A stretch of DNA of 64,000 nucleotides from Flavobacteriaceae bacterium. GTDB taxonomy: Bacteria; Bacteroidota; Bacteroidia; Flavobacteriales; Flavobacteriaceae. The stretch lies in the NCBI GenBank assembly GCA_013214065.1, contig JABSPK010000008.1:80390-144389 (forward strand), given 5' to 3'. Both the position numbers and the translations under genes were made by a program. The notes under the pieces are model-generated. The model did no database searches. It was given only the letters and a program-made list of their open reading frames with translations, and had not been told where the DNA came from. Positions 27,381-36,365 of the stretch are shown here, piece by piece. The first letter of the stretch is position 1; each line of letters opens with the position of its first letter.

Positions 27381-28187
27381 ATGAGAACTTTATTAATACT
27401 GACCACAATGCTGCTCGCCCTCGGATGCAAGCAGCAGGCCACGACCAAAGCCGAAACCGCTGAAAACGAAAGTGCCGATCAGACCGAAACAGCGACCCAA
27501 TTGCCTGAAGCCTTGACCGCTATTATCGACGCCCATGGTGGCATGAAAGCTTGGAAAAACATGCGTACCATGCGCTTCACCATTCCGAAAGAAAACAACC
27601 CCGAGGTCCATACCATTGATCTTTGGTCCCGTAAAGATCGGATCGATACCCCTGACTATGCGATGGGTTTCGACGGATCGCAACCCTGGGTTTTGGAAAA
27701 GGAAAAAGCCTATGGGGGCAACGCCGAGTTTTACCACAACCTCATGTTTTATTTTTATGCCATGCCCTTTGTATTATCCGATTCGGGCATCGTGTATGGG
27801 GAGACCCCCGATTTGGTTTTCGAGGGAAGGTCCTATCCTGGAATCGGAATCGCTTATGGCGAAGGGGTGGGTACCAGTCCTAAAGACGAGTATTTCGTGC
27901 ATTACGATCCCGATACCAAACAAATGGCTTGGTTGGGATATACGGTAACCTATCGTAGTGGTGAAAAATCGGATAATGTCAAATGGATCCGTTACGATGA
28001 TTGGGAGGCGGTTGACGGGCTGCTATTGCCCGCTTCGATTTCGTGGTACGAGTATGAGGGGCGAACCCTCAAAGCGCCGCGTAGTACCGTTCCGTTTACC
28101 GAGGCCAGTGTAACCGAAACGGCCTTGTCCGCTTCGGAATATGCCAAACCCGAGGGAGGTACCTATTTTGTGAAACCCGCTGAATAA
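27381..28187 (+). CDS. Lipoprotein (DUF6503-like)
   Basis: A 268-residue lipoprotein. The true start is the ATG at 27381, giving MRTLLILTTMLLALGC with lipobox Cys16, followed by a Thr/Glu-rich linker. The mature part has IIDAHGGMKAWKNMRTMRFTI, a segment typical of a flavobacterial family I believe is DUF6503, whose fold resembles LolA/outer-membrane lipoprotein carriers. A frame start at 27174 would put a signal peptide inside and is wrong. No catalytic residues can be named. Divergent to the TrmH-type gene. Confidence 0.75.
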   Translation: MRTLLILTTMLLALGCKQQATTKAETAENESADQTETATQLPEALTAIIDAHGGMKAWKNMRTMRFTIPKENNPEVHTIDLWSRKDRIDTPDYAMGFDGSQPWVLEKEKAYGGNAEFYHNLMFYFYAMPFVLSDSGIVYGETPDLVFEGRSYPGIGIAYGEGVGTSPKDEYFVHYDPDTKQMAWLGYTVTYRSGEKSDNVKWIRYDDWEAVDGLLLPASISWYEYEGRTLKAPRSTVPFTEASVTETALSASEYAKPEGGTYFVKPAE

Positions 28188-28240
28188 TCATACATCGGCA
28201 TGGTTACGTCGGTTTATAAGTGGCGGTTTGCGAGGGGATT

Positions 28241-29317
28241 TTATTGATTGCTAGCACTGTAAGCACGATCGAAACCGATCAGAAGTCCGACTACCGCATT
28301 ATAGCTTTGAATGCCGCGTTCTTGACTGTTCGCTTTTAAAAAGGCATTGAACATGGCCTTGAAAATCGGTTCCGTTGGATTCTCGTAGCTGGCCCAAAAC
28401 CGGTTGAGTTCCCGATAATTTTCGCGTACTCCGGGATGGAGCATGCCAAGGATCTCGCGATAGGCCGCTTCGTCCCATTTTCTCAAATCGGTCAAGCAAT
28501 AGGCCAAGCCGTGAGATTGGGCTGCATATTGGAAATAAGGGTCCGGATTGGCCGAGGTGACCAAAAGACCGATGAAATTCGTCGAATCTTCAGAAGAATA
28601 GCCGAGTTGATGCCCGACTTCATGACCGCTGATCGACGGCAGTCGCTGTTTGGGGACCAAGGCATTGACCTGGGCTTCATTCGTAAAGGGGTTCAAATAG
28701 CCCCCATAGCCCATATAGGTCAAGGGTAAGGAAAACAATGATGATTTCAGACTGGTGGTTTCATAGGTCAAAAAAGGGAACACTTTGGCCGCACTGGAAA
28801 AACTGGTCGGTGTCTTTTCGTAAATTTCCTTGACCGTGTAGGGTATCTTGACCGCAGCGGCTGTGTCTTTCGTCAATTGATATTGTAGGCCGTTCGTCTT
28901 GCGCACCAGCTTCATGGTGAAATCAACCAACTCCGCCTTGGTGTATTCGATTTCAAATCCCATCTTTTCGTTGATGGGCAATCGGTAGTAATTCAAACCC
29001 CATGACAGATGAAAAATGAAATAGGCAATGGCAAGCACTACGCCGGCATCCCTCAAAACCGTAAGGGGTTTTTTGAAGAAGTACCTCCAGTATAGATACA
29101 GATACCGTAGTGCCCCGAAACCAAGGGCGGTGTAAAAAAGGTCCCCCATTGAAAACGGGACCCATCCATAGAGTCCACGTAACAATTGGGCAATGTAGGG
29201 GTAAAGTCCCTCGGCATAATATCGCTCAACCCATTCAGGATGTTGCCCCAACCACTTCACCAAAAGAATTTGAGGCAACAATGAAAATGCGATACCGAGC
29301 TTTACCCTATTGTCCAT
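28241..29317 (-). CDS. DUF3810 family predicted membrane zinc metalloprotease
   Basis: A 358-residue membrane-associated protein with at least three N-terminal hydrophobic segments. The C-terminal half has SGHEVGHQLGYSSEDSTNF, a HEXXHXXXXXXE arrangement expected for zinc binding, as in gluzincin peptidases. The family is widespread in Bacteroidota and Firmicutes but the substrate is unknown. It converges with the lipoprotein gene upstream (54 bp gap) and lies downstream of the PPIase genes by 57 bp. Confidence 0.82.
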   Translation of the reverse strand: MDNRVKLGIAFSLLPQILLVKWLGQHPEWVERYYAEGLYPYIAQLLRGLYGWVPFSMGDLFYTALGFGALRYLYLYWRYFFKKPLTVLRDAGVVLAIAYFIFHLSWGLNYYRLPINEKMGFEIEYTKAELVDFTMKLVRKTNGLQYQLTKDTAAAVKIPYTVKEIYEKTPTSFSSAAKVFPFLTYETTSLKSSLFSLPLTYMGYGGYLNPFTNEAQVNALVPKQRLPSISGHEVGHQLGYSSEDSTNFIGLLVTSANPDPYFQYAAQSHGLAYCLTDLRKWDEAAYREILGMLHPGVRENYRELNRFWASYENPTEPIFKAMFNAFLKANSQERGIQSYNAVVGLLIGFDRAYSASNQ

Positions 29318-29374
29318 ACGTTAGCGGATGTCGATTGCTAAAGCCGACCCCTCGTGTCTTGCACTACCGACCGA

Positions 29375-30481
29375 TTATTGGATGCCCACGATCTCGAGAT
29401 CGAAAACCAATGTGGAACCTCCTGGGATCGGCCCATAGTCATTGTCGCCGTACCCGAGGTAAGGCGGAATGAACAAACGGACCTTGTCACCCACTTTCAT
29501 GGTCAAAAGCCCTTCCCTGAAACCGGCGGCCAATCGGGCATCGGGGCTGTAATCCATTGGTGTTGGGCCGTACTGGCCGGCTTGATCACGACGGGCGTTG
29601 TAAATGCCGTATTTTTTCGATAATTCAGGATCGCTACTATCGAAAAGGGTGGCATCTTGCATCAAATAGCCCGAATAACTGACCATGACCTTTTGCCCGA
29701 TTTTCGGTTGTTCGCCAGATCCTTCGACCAATTTCATGATGCGTAAGCCCGAATTCGTGCTTTCCGCGGTTTCTTCCTGGGCTTTGAATTCAGCGGCCAT
29801 ATCGGCCTTCATCTGATTGAAGGCGGCCAATGCTTTCTCGGCCTCTTCAAAATAGGCCGTCATGATTTGGTTCGCATCGAACTTTTTAGCCGTTTTTCCA
29901 TTTCTGATGATCTCGACCTTGTTCATTACCACTGCCTCGTCAGGTTTGTTCTGTGGGTTGACCTTAACGTTACAGATGCTGTCGACCACCTCGATGCCGT
30001 GTACTACTTCACCGAATACCGTGTGCCTACCGTTCAGCCAAGGGGTTTCTTTATGGGTAATGAAAAATTGACTTCCATTGGAGTCCGGTCCTGGGTTGGC
30101 CATCGAAAGGATTCCTTTTCTGTCATGAACCAGCGAATCGACGAATTCATCCTTGAATTTGTAACCAGGACCACCTTGCCCAGAAGCCAGGGGGTCTCCT
30201 CCTTGGATCATAAAATCTTTCATGACCCTATGAAAGGTCAATCCGTCATAGTATTTCTTATCCTTGTACTCTTCGCTCACGAAGGTGCTGTTGCCTTCTG
30301 CCAAGGATACGAAATTGGCCACGGTCAAAGGGGTGGCCTCATGGTATAATTTGACCACGATATCACCTTGGGTCGTTTGTATATCGGCATACATGCCATC
30401 ACCCAAATCGGCGTATTTGCTCGATTTGCAATTTGACAAAACCAAGGCAAGGGCACATAGGAAAATCAGGGTTCTTTTCAT
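29375..30481 (-). CDS. Cyclophilin-FKBP fusion peptidyl-prolyl isomerase lipoprotein
   Basis: A 368-residue lipoprotein (MKRTLIFLCALALVLSNC, Cys18). Residues ~30-200 form a cyclophilin domain with TFHRVMKDFMIQGGDP, GSQFFITHKETPWLNGRHTVFG. Residues ~255-368 form an FKBP domain with GQKVMVSYSGYL, FREGLLTMKVGDKVRLFIPPYLGYG. Two different isomerase folds are fused, so the protein can speed proline isomerisation in secreted or outer-membrane proteins in two ways. The lipid anchor points to the periplasm. It is followed in the operon order by gldI (11 bp upstream). Confidence 0.9.
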   Translation of the reverse strand: MKRTLIFLCALALVLSNCKSSKYADLGDGMYADIQTTQGDIVVKLYHEATPLTVANFVSLAEGNSTFVSEEYKDKKYYDGLTFHRVMKDFMIQGGDPLASGQGGPGYKFKDEFVDSLVHDRKGILSMANPGPDSNGSQFFITHKETPWLNGRHTVFGEVVHGIEVVDSICNVKVNPQNKPDEAVVMNKVEIIRNGKTAKKFDANQIMTAYFEEAEKALAAFNQMKADMAAEFKAQEETAESTNSGLRIMKLVEGSGEQPKIGQKVMVSYSGYLMQDATLFDSSDPELSKKYGIYNARRDQAGQYGPTPMDYSPDARLAAGFREGLLTMKVGDKVRLFIPPYLGYGDNDYGPIPGGSTLVFDLEIVGIQ

Positions 30482-30492
30482 TTTATAATGGA

Positions 30493-31041
30493 TTAATTGA
30501 TACTATCTTTTTTAGGGATGATACGCGTTAACTTCACCGTAGCGCGTAAGGGGGTGTTCGGACCGATACGATCGGTGTCACCACGATATCCATATCCTTG
30601 TGGGGATGGGAACAAGAACGTTGCTTCTTCGCCTTCTCGGAGCAAGGGTAGGGCATTGCGCAAGCCCGGGAACAACTTCGATTTTCCGATCGCCGCCTGG
30701 ACCCTTCCGATTTCTTGGAAGGTATACAGCGTATCGTTCGAAAGGGTGCGCAAATTGTAGGTGAGTACGACCTCATCATCGGGTTGTGGTGTGGGCAAAC
30801 TGCTGTCGCGCTGTTGTTCATAGCGGTACCAAAAGCCGAAGGGGCTGGCATAGTAAGTGTTCAGGCTATCTTGCCCAATCAGCTTGTGAATGCGTTTTTC
30901 TTCGATTTCAAGCAGTTTCTTACTGCGTGCTACCGATTCCTTGAAAAAGCTCCCCGACTTCACCTGTATGGGTTTTCTCGGTTCGGGACCCTTACATGCC
31001 CATATCAACAGGGCCATGGCTATGATGCTGTAATTTTTCAA
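30493..31041 (-). CDS. gldI: Gliding motility-associated FKBP-type isomerase GldI
   Basis: A 182-residue lipoprotein (IIAMALLIWAC with Cys near residue 16) with an FKBP-like domain (DEVVLTYNLRTL, GLRNALPLLREGEEATFLFPSPQGYGYRGD). This size and layout match GldI, an accessory peptidyl-prolyl isomerase required for gliding and type IX secretion in Flavobacterium. Its presence supports a T9SS-bearing organism. It overlaps the upstream DHH phosphoesterase gene by 4 bp. Confidence 0.85.
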   Translation of the reverse strand: MKNYSIIAMALLIWACKGPEPRKPIQVKSGSFFKESVARSKKLLEIEEKRIHKLIGQDSLNTYYASPFGFWYRYEQQRDSSLPTPQPDDEVVLTYNLRTLSNDTLYTFQEIGRVQAAIGKSKLFPGLRNALPLLREGEEATFLFPSPQGYGYRGDTDRIGPNTPLRATVKLTRIIPKKDSIN

Positions 31042-32054
31042 TAGTCCAGTTCGTTTTTATAGCCGCTTAAAAGCGATTCGAAATTGGCAATAGTTCGTTC
31101 CATGCTTTCCGTACTCCGACCACCGGCGGCGTTCGTATGGCCACCTCCTGAAAAGTGGGTTCTAGCAAATTCGTTTACTGAAAACATGCCTACGGAACGA
31201 AAGGAAATCTTGATTATGCCTTCTTCTTCATTCTCAATGAAAATCACGGCGAAATTGATACCGTCAAGGGTCAGTCCGTAATTCACGAACCCTTCGGTAT
31301 CCCCTTTGCTGTATCCAAATTTGTTCAATTCAGCTTGGGTCAACCAAGTGTATGCGGTATGGTAATCCTCCAAAATCACGAGATTTCCCAGGGCGGAGCC
31401 CAGCAAATGTAGTCGCGAAGGCCGGTTGGTGTCATAAACCTGTTGATGGATGGTCATGTTTTGGGCTCCCTTATCGATCAAATCGGCTACGGTTCGGTGA
31501 GTTTCACTGGTAGTGGATGGATATTTGAAAGACCCGGTATCGGTCATGATCCCGGTATAAAGACAGGTTGCGATATCGGCAGAGATGTCGTCGGTACCAT
31601 CGAGACGGGCGATAAAGTTGTAGACCATTTCACAGGTCGAGCTCATCGTTACATCAGAGTAGGTCACCAAGGCATAATCATCGGGCTGTTGGTGATGATC
31701 GATCATTATGAAATCCGCTTCCGTTTGCAGCAAGGTATCTTGCATGGAACCTGCTCGAGAAAGATCGTTGAAGTCCATCGTAAAGACGAGTCCGGCTCCA
31801 AGGATCAACTTTTCAGCCGTATGCTGCTGGCGCTCAAAATTGATGACCTCTTGGCTTCCGGGCATCCATTTCAAAAATTTAGGATAATCGTTCGGAGCAA
31901 TGACCTGGGCGTCAAGCCCCATGGTTTTTAGGAACAATTGCAATCCCAATGAAGCCCCGATGGCATCCCCATCCGGGTTTTTATGTGGAACGATCACTAT
32001 TTTTTGTGGCTTGGAGAGTAGGGTCCTGACCGTAGCTGCGTCTTCAACGTTCAT
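31038..32054 (-). CDS. DHH-family phosphoesterase (NrnA-type)
   Basis: A 338-residue cytoplasmic hydrolase of the NrnA/pAp phosphatase type, which degrades short RNA oligonucleotides and 3'-phosphoadenosine 5'-phosphate. Seen are PHKNPDGDAIGAS, the DHH core MIDHHQQPDD, TGIMTDTGSFKYPSTTSETH and the DHHA1 signature FSGGGHTNAAGG. The length is standard. It starts a minus-strand operon with gldI and the cyclophilin-FKBP fusion. A -7 box TATCTTTG on the minus strand at 32060-32067 lies 6 nt before the ATG. Confidence 0.9.
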   Translation of the reverse strand: MNVEDAATVRTLLSKPQKIVIVPHKNPDGDAIGASLGLQLFLKTMGLDAQVIAPNDYPKFLKWMPGSQEVINFERQQHTAEKLILGAGLVFTMDFNDLSRAGSMQDTLLQTEADFIMIDHHQQPDDYALVTYSDVTMSSTCEMVYNFIARLDGTDDISADIATCLYTGIMTDTGSFKYPSTTSETHRTVADLIDKGAQNMTIHQQVYDTNRPSRLHLLGSALGNLVILEDYHTAYTWLTQAELNKFGYSKGDTEGFVNYGLTLDGINFAVIFIENEEEGIIKISFRSVGMFSVNEFARTHFSGGGHTNAAGGRSTESMERTIANFESLLSGYKNELDY

Positions 32055-32101
32055 GCGCTCAAAGATACGACAATATAATAGAGACCATTTTTACAAAATG
32101 C

Positions 32102-32109
32102 TAATTTTG
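32102..32109 (+). promoter_or_regulatory. -7 box for the PhoD-like gene
   Basis: TAATTTTG matches TANNTTTG and lies 23 bp before the ATG. No TTTG at the ideal -33 distance is visible. The opposing TATCTTTG box at 32060-32067 makes this a divergent promoter region. Confidence 0.35.
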
Positions 32110-32132
32110 TCAGCGAAACCAAACGCTATACC

Positions 32133-33158
32133 ATGAGAAAACCCATAGGACTATTTTCGATCGCGATCCTGATCTGTGCTTGCCGCCCAACGCTTGCACC
32201 CCAGACTAAAGCTGCTGTGGGCACGGACTTCACCATAGCTTTCGGCTCCTGTAACAAGCATGATGCGCCCAATGTCTTTTGGGACGATATCCTTGCTGCC
32301 GATCCCGATGTTTTTATATGGGGAGGTGATAATGTCTATGCCGATACCGATGACATGGCCCTACTACGTGAAACCTATGCTTTGCAAAAGCGGGTTCCAG
32401 GTTATGCTACGCTGATCGAGAGCATACCCGTGACCGGTACTTGGGATGATCATGATTATGGGTTGAACGACGGTGGCACTGAGTTTGTCGCCAAACAAGG
32501 AAGCCAACGTGAATTTTTGGATTTTATGGGTGTCGGTGACGACGATCCAAGAAGGCAACGCGACGGGGTCTATGCCACCATGATACTCCGTAAAGAAGGG
32601 GCAAGTGTGAAAATCATTAATCTGGATACCCGGTTTTTCAGAACCCCGCTCACGACCGATGAGCGCCCGAATAGGAGGTACCGACCCAATACCTACGGTT
32701 CAGGTACGATTTTGGGCGAAGCCCAATGGCAATGGTTGGCCGATGAACTGCATGGATCGGAAGCCGACTTCAATTTGATCGTAAGCAGTGTGCAGTTCCT
32801 TTCGAACGAACACGGTTTTGAAAAGTGGGCCAATCATCCGCATGAAGTCGATCGGTTGATCGAAATGATCAAGACTTCCAAAGCCAAAGGGGTGATTGTA
32901 TTATCTGGCGATCGCCATATTTCCGAATTCTCTTCAAAGGATATCGGTCTTACGTATCCCCTGATCGACTTTACAAGTAGCGGATTGACCCATGCGTATC
33001 GGGGTTTCACCAGTGAGCCGAACCCCTACCGGGTCGGGTCGGTGGTATCGGTACCTAGTTTCGGGTTGATCGAACTGAAAACCTCCGAGCGAACGGCCCA
33101 GTTCAAAATCATGGGTGATGGGGGTAAGGTCATACAGCAAATAAAACAAGCATATTGA
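32133..33158 (+). CDS. PhoD-like metallophosphatase lipoprotein
   Basis: A 341-residue lipoprotein ([11 protein letters not shown], lipobox LICAC, Cys17). The phosphatase shows the metallophosphoesterase ligands: [39 protein letters not shown] and [14 protein letters not shown]. This is the PhoD/alkaline phosphatase D group, which hydrolyses phosphomono- or diesters outside the cell. It is shorter than classical PhoD and lacks its N-terminal domain. It faces the DHH gene divergently. Confidence 0.88.
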   Translation: MRKPIGLFSIAILICACRPTLAPQTKAAVGTDFTIAFGSCNKHDAPNVFWDDILAADPDVFIWGGDNVYADTDDMALLRETYALQKRVPGYATLIESIPVTGTWDDHDYGLNDGGTEFVAKQGSQREFLDFMGVGDDDPRRQRDGVYATMILRKEGASVKIINLDTRFFRTPLTTDERPNRRYRPNTYGSGTILGEAQWQWLADELHGSEADFNLIVSSVQFLSNEHGFEKWANHPHEVDRLIEMIKTSKAKGVIVLSGDRHISEFSSKDIGLTYPLIDFTSSGLTHAYRGFTSEPNPYRVGSVVSVPSFGLIELKTSERTAQFKIMGDGGKVIQQIKQAY

Positions 33159-33161
33159 ATG

Positions 33162-33191
33162 TTGTCCGTTGTCGGAAAAGAACTATTTTTG
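33162..33191 (+). promoter_or_regulatory. ndk promoter
   Basis: TTG at 33162-33164 and TATTTTTG at 33184-33191 are separated by 19 bp, a close fit to the Bacteroidota consensus. It lies 17 bp before the ATG at 33209 and indicates an independent ndk transcript. Confidence 0.6.
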
Positions 33192-33208
33192 CGCAAAATT
33201 TAATAGCG

Positions 33209-33628
33209 ATGACAGGAAATCGAACGTTCACAATGATCAAACCCGATGCCGTAGAAAACGGTCACATCGGTGCCATCCTTGAGAAAATCAGTGCTGCGGG
33301 ATTTAAAATCGCAGCCATGAAATATACCCAACTTAGTGTGCGTGACGCGCAAGAATTCTATGCAATCCACAGCGAGCGTCCGTTCTTTGGTGAATTGGTC
33401 GAATTCATGACCCGTGGACCTATTGTGGCCGCTGTGTTGGAAAAAGACAATGCCGTTGAGGATTTCAGGGCCTTGATCGGGGCTACCAACCCGGAAGAAG
33501 CCGCTGAAGGTACCATCAGAAAACTGTTTGCGGCAAGTGTCGCCGAAAATGCGGTTCACGGTTCCGATAGTGATGAGAACGCTTCCATTGAATCGGCGTT
33601 CCACTTTTCAGGAAGGGAGATTTTTTAA
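33209..33628 (+). CDS. ndk: Nucleoside diphosphate kinase
   Basis: A 139-residue enzyme transferring phosphate between nucleoside triphosphates and diphosphates through a phosphohistidine. [18 protein letters not shown] near the N-terminus and [12 protein letters not shown] with the catalytic His are canonical. The frame is open further upstream to 33155, but the ATG at 33209 gives the standard length and follows a good promoter. A strong hairpin terminator follows 22 bp after the stop. Confidence 0.95.
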   Translation: MTGNRTFTMIKPDAVENGHIGAILEKISAAGFKIAAMKYTQLSVRDAQEFYAIHSERPFFGELVEFMTRGPIVAAVLEKDNAVEDFRALIGATNPEEAAEGTIRKLFAASVAENAVHGSDSDENASIESAFHFSGREIF

Positions 33629-33650
33629 AGAACCCCCACAAACGAATTCT

Positions 33651-33679
33651 AAAGCCATCCAGACCCGGATGGCTTTTTT
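33651..33679 (+). terminator. Intrinsic terminator after ndk
   Basis: AAAGCCATCC, a 6-nt loop AGACCC, GGATGGCTTT, then a continuing T run to 33679. The core stem is 8 perfect pairs plus 2 A-T pairs. The T run touches the stop codon of the convergent DUF721 gene. Confidence 0.75.
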
Positions 33680-33974
33680 ATTTCAAAACCAAGCGTTGTA
33701 CCAACTCCTTGCCCAATTCTTCATTGAGCATCGCCACGACCTTGCTTTTACCCATGCTGAGTTCTTGGCGCAACACCGATGAGGATAAGGAAACATACAG
33801 CGTTCCGTTCTTCAAACTGACTTGTGTGGTGTAGTTGTTCACCCCATTGCCCATTAACTTCGCCCAAGCATCGCGCACATTGACTTTATCGATACCCGAT
33901 TGCAACCGATTCTCTTTAATGAAGGCACGTAAGGCTTCGCTCAAGGGAATATGTTCGTTTTGTCTTTTGGCCAT
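33678..33974 (-). CDS. DUF721 (DciA-like) protein
   Basis: A 98-residue protein (LSEALRAFIKENRLQSGIDKVNVRDAWAKLMGNGVNNYT, KNGTLYVSLSSSVLRQELSMGKSKVVAMLNEELG), the DUF721 layout. DciA, the DUF721 protein of many bacteria, loads or regulates the replicative helicase DnaB. DUF721 genes are frequently next to recF, as here, with only a small lipoprotein gene between. Its start codon overlaps that gene's stop by 1 bp. Whether this short version loads helicase is not established. Confidence 0.82.
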   Translation of the reverse strand: MAKRQNEHIPLSEALRAFIKENRLQSGIDKVNVRDAWAKLMGNGVNNYTTQVSLKNGTLYVSLSSSVLRQELSMGKSKVVAMLNEELGKELVQRLVLK

Positions 33975-34393
33975 TACTCTTCGATGCGTATGGGTTCATA
34001 CCTTCGGTAGGTATACCGTACCCCTTCGGTGTTGATGATGGTAAAAGAGCCTTCATCGATTGCTACCAATCGCTCTTCCCAGGGTTCCAAGGCTTCATGG
34101 TATTGGATCAGAAAGCCGTTTTCGAAGGCACTCATGGTAAAAGGCTCCGCGTCGTTGGAAGCGTCGAAACTTCCATCGAATTTCGGGTGTACTTTTTTTC
34201 GGAAGCCCTGCATTCCCTCCAATTGGAAATAGTCGACGGTGGGGTTCATTCCATAACGCTTGGTTCCTCCATCCGGGAATTCGACTTCGGTAATCTCCCA
34301 ATAACCGTTGAGATGGGTCAAGGCCTCTTTATCGACCGGACCGCCGCAGGCCAGATATCCGAAAAACAACAGGATAACGCACTTTCTCCTCAT
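33974..34393 (-). CDS. Hypothetical lipoprotein next to recF
   Basis: A 139-residue lipoprotein; I take the ATG at 34393 (MRRKCVILLFFGYLAC, lipobox Cys16) instead of the longer frame from 34495, which overlaps recF. The mature part HLNGYWEITEVEFPDGGTKRYGMNP and RLVAIDEGSFTIINTEGVRYTYRRYEPI is all-beta, lipocalin-like in appearance. Function unknown. It starts 1 bp after the recF stop and ends overlapping the DUF721 start by 1 bp, so the three are one operon. Confidence 0.75.
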   Translation of the reverse strand: MRRKCVILLFFGYLACGGPVDKEALTHLNGYWEITEVEFPDGGTKRYGMNPTVDYFQLEGMQGFRKKVHPKFDGSFDASNDAEPFTMSAFENGFLIQYHEALEPWEERLVAIDEGSFTIINTEGVRYTYRRYEPIRIEE

Positions 34394-34394
34394 A

Positions 34395-35474
34395 CTACAA
34401 GGTAAATATTTTATAACTGTGGTCAACTTGTTTGACCACATTTTCGGTACGTTGCCTATGGGTGTCACTGATGAACAACTGTCCAAAAGTATCATTATTT
34501 ACCAACGAAACGATTTGGGTCACCCGGTCTTCGTCAAGTTTATCGAAGATATCGTCTAGCAACAAGATCGGGGTGGTCTTTGCCTGTTCTTTTATGAAAT
34601 GGAACTGTGCCAGTTTCAAGGCGATAAGAAAGGATTTTTGTTGTCCTTGGCTTCCGAATCGTTTGATCGGGTGCCCTGCGATCGTAAATCCAAGGTCGTC
34701 TTTGTGGATGCCCACTGAAGTGTACTGTAAGGCCCGATCTTTGTCGAGTGCCCGTTCCAACAGTTTGGCCAAGCTGTCGTTTTCGAGCTGACTGATGTAC
34801 TGCAGGTCGATGCCCTCATCGGCCGTGCTAATGCTTTCATACTGTTCTTTGAATATCGGAATGAAGGTGGCGATAAACGCTTTTCTTTTGTCATGGATGC
34901 TGTTCCCCAAAGCATCGAGTTGTTCGTTGTAGATGGCAAGGGCATCGGCATCAAACGTTTGGTTCGCACTGAAGTATTTCAACAGTGAATTGCGTTGGGC
35001 CAGAACCTTGTTGTACGAAATCAAGTGTTGTAGATACCCCTTATCGGATTGCGAAATGACGCCATCGATGAACTTCCTGCGGGTCTCGCTGCCTTCGATG
35101 ATCAAATCACGGTCGGCAGGTGAGATGATGACCAAAGGCAAGAGGCCGATGTGTTCTGAGAATTTTCCATACGCCTTACCGTTGCGCTTGATGACCTTTT
35201 TCATCCCTTTCTTAAAACTGCAGACCACTTTCTCTTGTTGGTCTTGTTTTTCAAATTGACCTTCGATCATAAAAAATTCACTGCCATGCCGCACGTTTTG
35301 GGTGGCAACGGGGTTGAAGTACCCTTTTCCGTAACAGAGGTGGTAAATGGCGTCGAGAACATTGGTTTTGCCTACGCCGTTCGCACCGACCAAACAGTTG
35401 ATCGTCGGGTCAAAATCAAAGCTTTCCGATTCGAAATTTTTGTAATTGACTAATGATAAGTGTCTTAACAGCAT
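34395..35474 (-). CDS. recF: DNA replication and repair protein RecF
   Basis: A 359-residue SMC-like ATPase that loads RecA at single-strand gaps and replication forks. Walker [10 protein letters not shown] at residues 30-38, [16 protein letters not shown] (signature motif), and Walker [17 protein letters not shown] near the C-terminus are intact. The usual dnaA-dnaN-recF neighbourhood is absent; here it is followed by a lipoprotein and DUF721. It is divergent from the TPR gene at 35600. Confidence 0.94.
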   Translation of the reverse strand: MLLRHLSLVNYKNFESESFDFDPTINCLVGANGVGKTNVLDAIYHLCYGKGYFNPVATQNVRHGSEFFMIEGQFEKQDQQEKVVCSFKKGMKKVIKRNGKAYGKFSEHIGLLPLVIISPADRDLIIEGSETRRKFIDGVISQSDKGYLQHLISYNKVLAQRNSLLKYFSANQTFDADALAIYNEQLDALGNSIHDKRKAFIATFIPIFKEQYESISTADEGIDLQYISQLENDSLAKLLERALDKDRALQYTSVGIHKDDLGFTIAGHPIKRFGSQGQQKSFLIALKLAQFHFIKEQAKTTPILLLDDIFDKLDEDRVTQIVSLVNNDTFGQLFISDTHRQRTENVVKQVDHSYKIFTL

Positions 35475-35544
35475 AAATTAAATGAAGGCCATCATGGCAT
35501 GATGCAAATGCGAAGTCGCCAAAGAATCCAAAAATAACGAATAA

Positions 35545-35579
35545 TTTGCCTTCCGTTTTTGATAAAACCTTTATTTTTG
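35545..35579 (+). promoter_or_regulatory. Promoter of the TPR-ribH genes
   Basis: TTTG at 35545-35548 and TATTTTTG at 35572-35579, spacing 23 bp (slightly long). The -7 box is 20 bp before the ATG at 35600. Confidence 0.5.
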
Positions 35580-35599
35580 CGCGATTAATAAAATGACGG

Positions 35600-36361
35600 A
35601 TGGCAACATATAAAAAGCGGGGATATAAACCTAAAAACAAGGCGGAAGAGGCTCAGATCGAAGAGATGAACAGTACGACGGCCGAAGTTTTCAGCACCTT
35701 GGACGAAAGTGCTTCGAAGACGGAAGCTTGGGTCTCCAAAAACCAAAACTACATTTTAGGAACCATTATGGTCGTCGCCTTGGGTATCTTGGGTTACCTG
35801 GCCTACATCCAATTCATCCAGAAACCCAAAGAAGCCAGTGCTGCCAACGAGCTGTACTATCCGCAGCAATATTTCGATCAGGCCATGGCCGACGAAAGTG
35901 CACGTGACTCCCTGTTGAACCTTGCCTTGAACGGTGCTGAAGGTAAATATGGTTTCCTTGACATCATCGATGAGTACAAAGGGACGAAAGCTGCGAATCT
36001 GGCCAGCTATTCGGCCGGTATGGCCTATTTGAACAACCAAAACTATCAAGAAGCCATTACCTATCTTGAGCAGTTCAGCTCAGACGACGAAGTTTTGGGT
36101 GCCTTGGCCAAAGGAGGTATCGGTGATGCGTTTTCACAGCTCGATCAAGCGGAGGATGCCTTGGATTATTACGAGCAAGCCATCGCCCATAGCGATAATG
36201 AATACACTACCCCGAAGTTTCTGTACAAGGCGGGTATCCTGTCTTTGGAACTCGGCTACCCTGATAAGGCACTCAGCTATTTCGAACGCATCAAAGAAGC
36301 GTATTCGAAGTCAAGCCAAGCAAGCAACATCGACGTATTGATCGGTTCGGCAAAACAATAG
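35600..36361 (+). CDS. Membrane-anchored TPR protein (YfgM-like)
   Basis: A 253-residue protein with a polar N-terminus (KKRGYKPKNKAEEAQ), a single transmembrane helix at about residues 51-71 (YILGTIMVVALGILGYLAY), then periplasmic TPR units (ANLASYSAGMAYLNNQNYQEAI, KGGIGDAFSQLDQAEDALDYY, FLYKAGILSLELGYPDKALSYF). The arrangement resembles E. coli YfgM, an ancillary Sec-translocon factor, but Bacteroidota members are uncharacterised. An out-of-frame ATG at 35593 is ignored. ribH follows 4 bp later. Confidence 0.82.
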   Translation: MATYKKRGYKPKNKAEEAQIEEMNSTTAEVFSTLDESASKTEAWVSKNQNYILGTIMVVALGILGYLAYIQFIQKPKEASAANELYYPQQYFDQAMADESARDSLLNLALNGAEGKYGFLDIIDEYKGTKAANLASYSAGMAYLNNQNYQEAITYLEQFSSDDEVLGALAKGGIGDAFSQLDQAEDALDYYEQAIAHSDNEYTTPKFLYKAGILSLELGYPDKALSYFERIKEAYSKSSQASNIDVLIGSAKQ

Positions 36362-36365
36362 GCTT

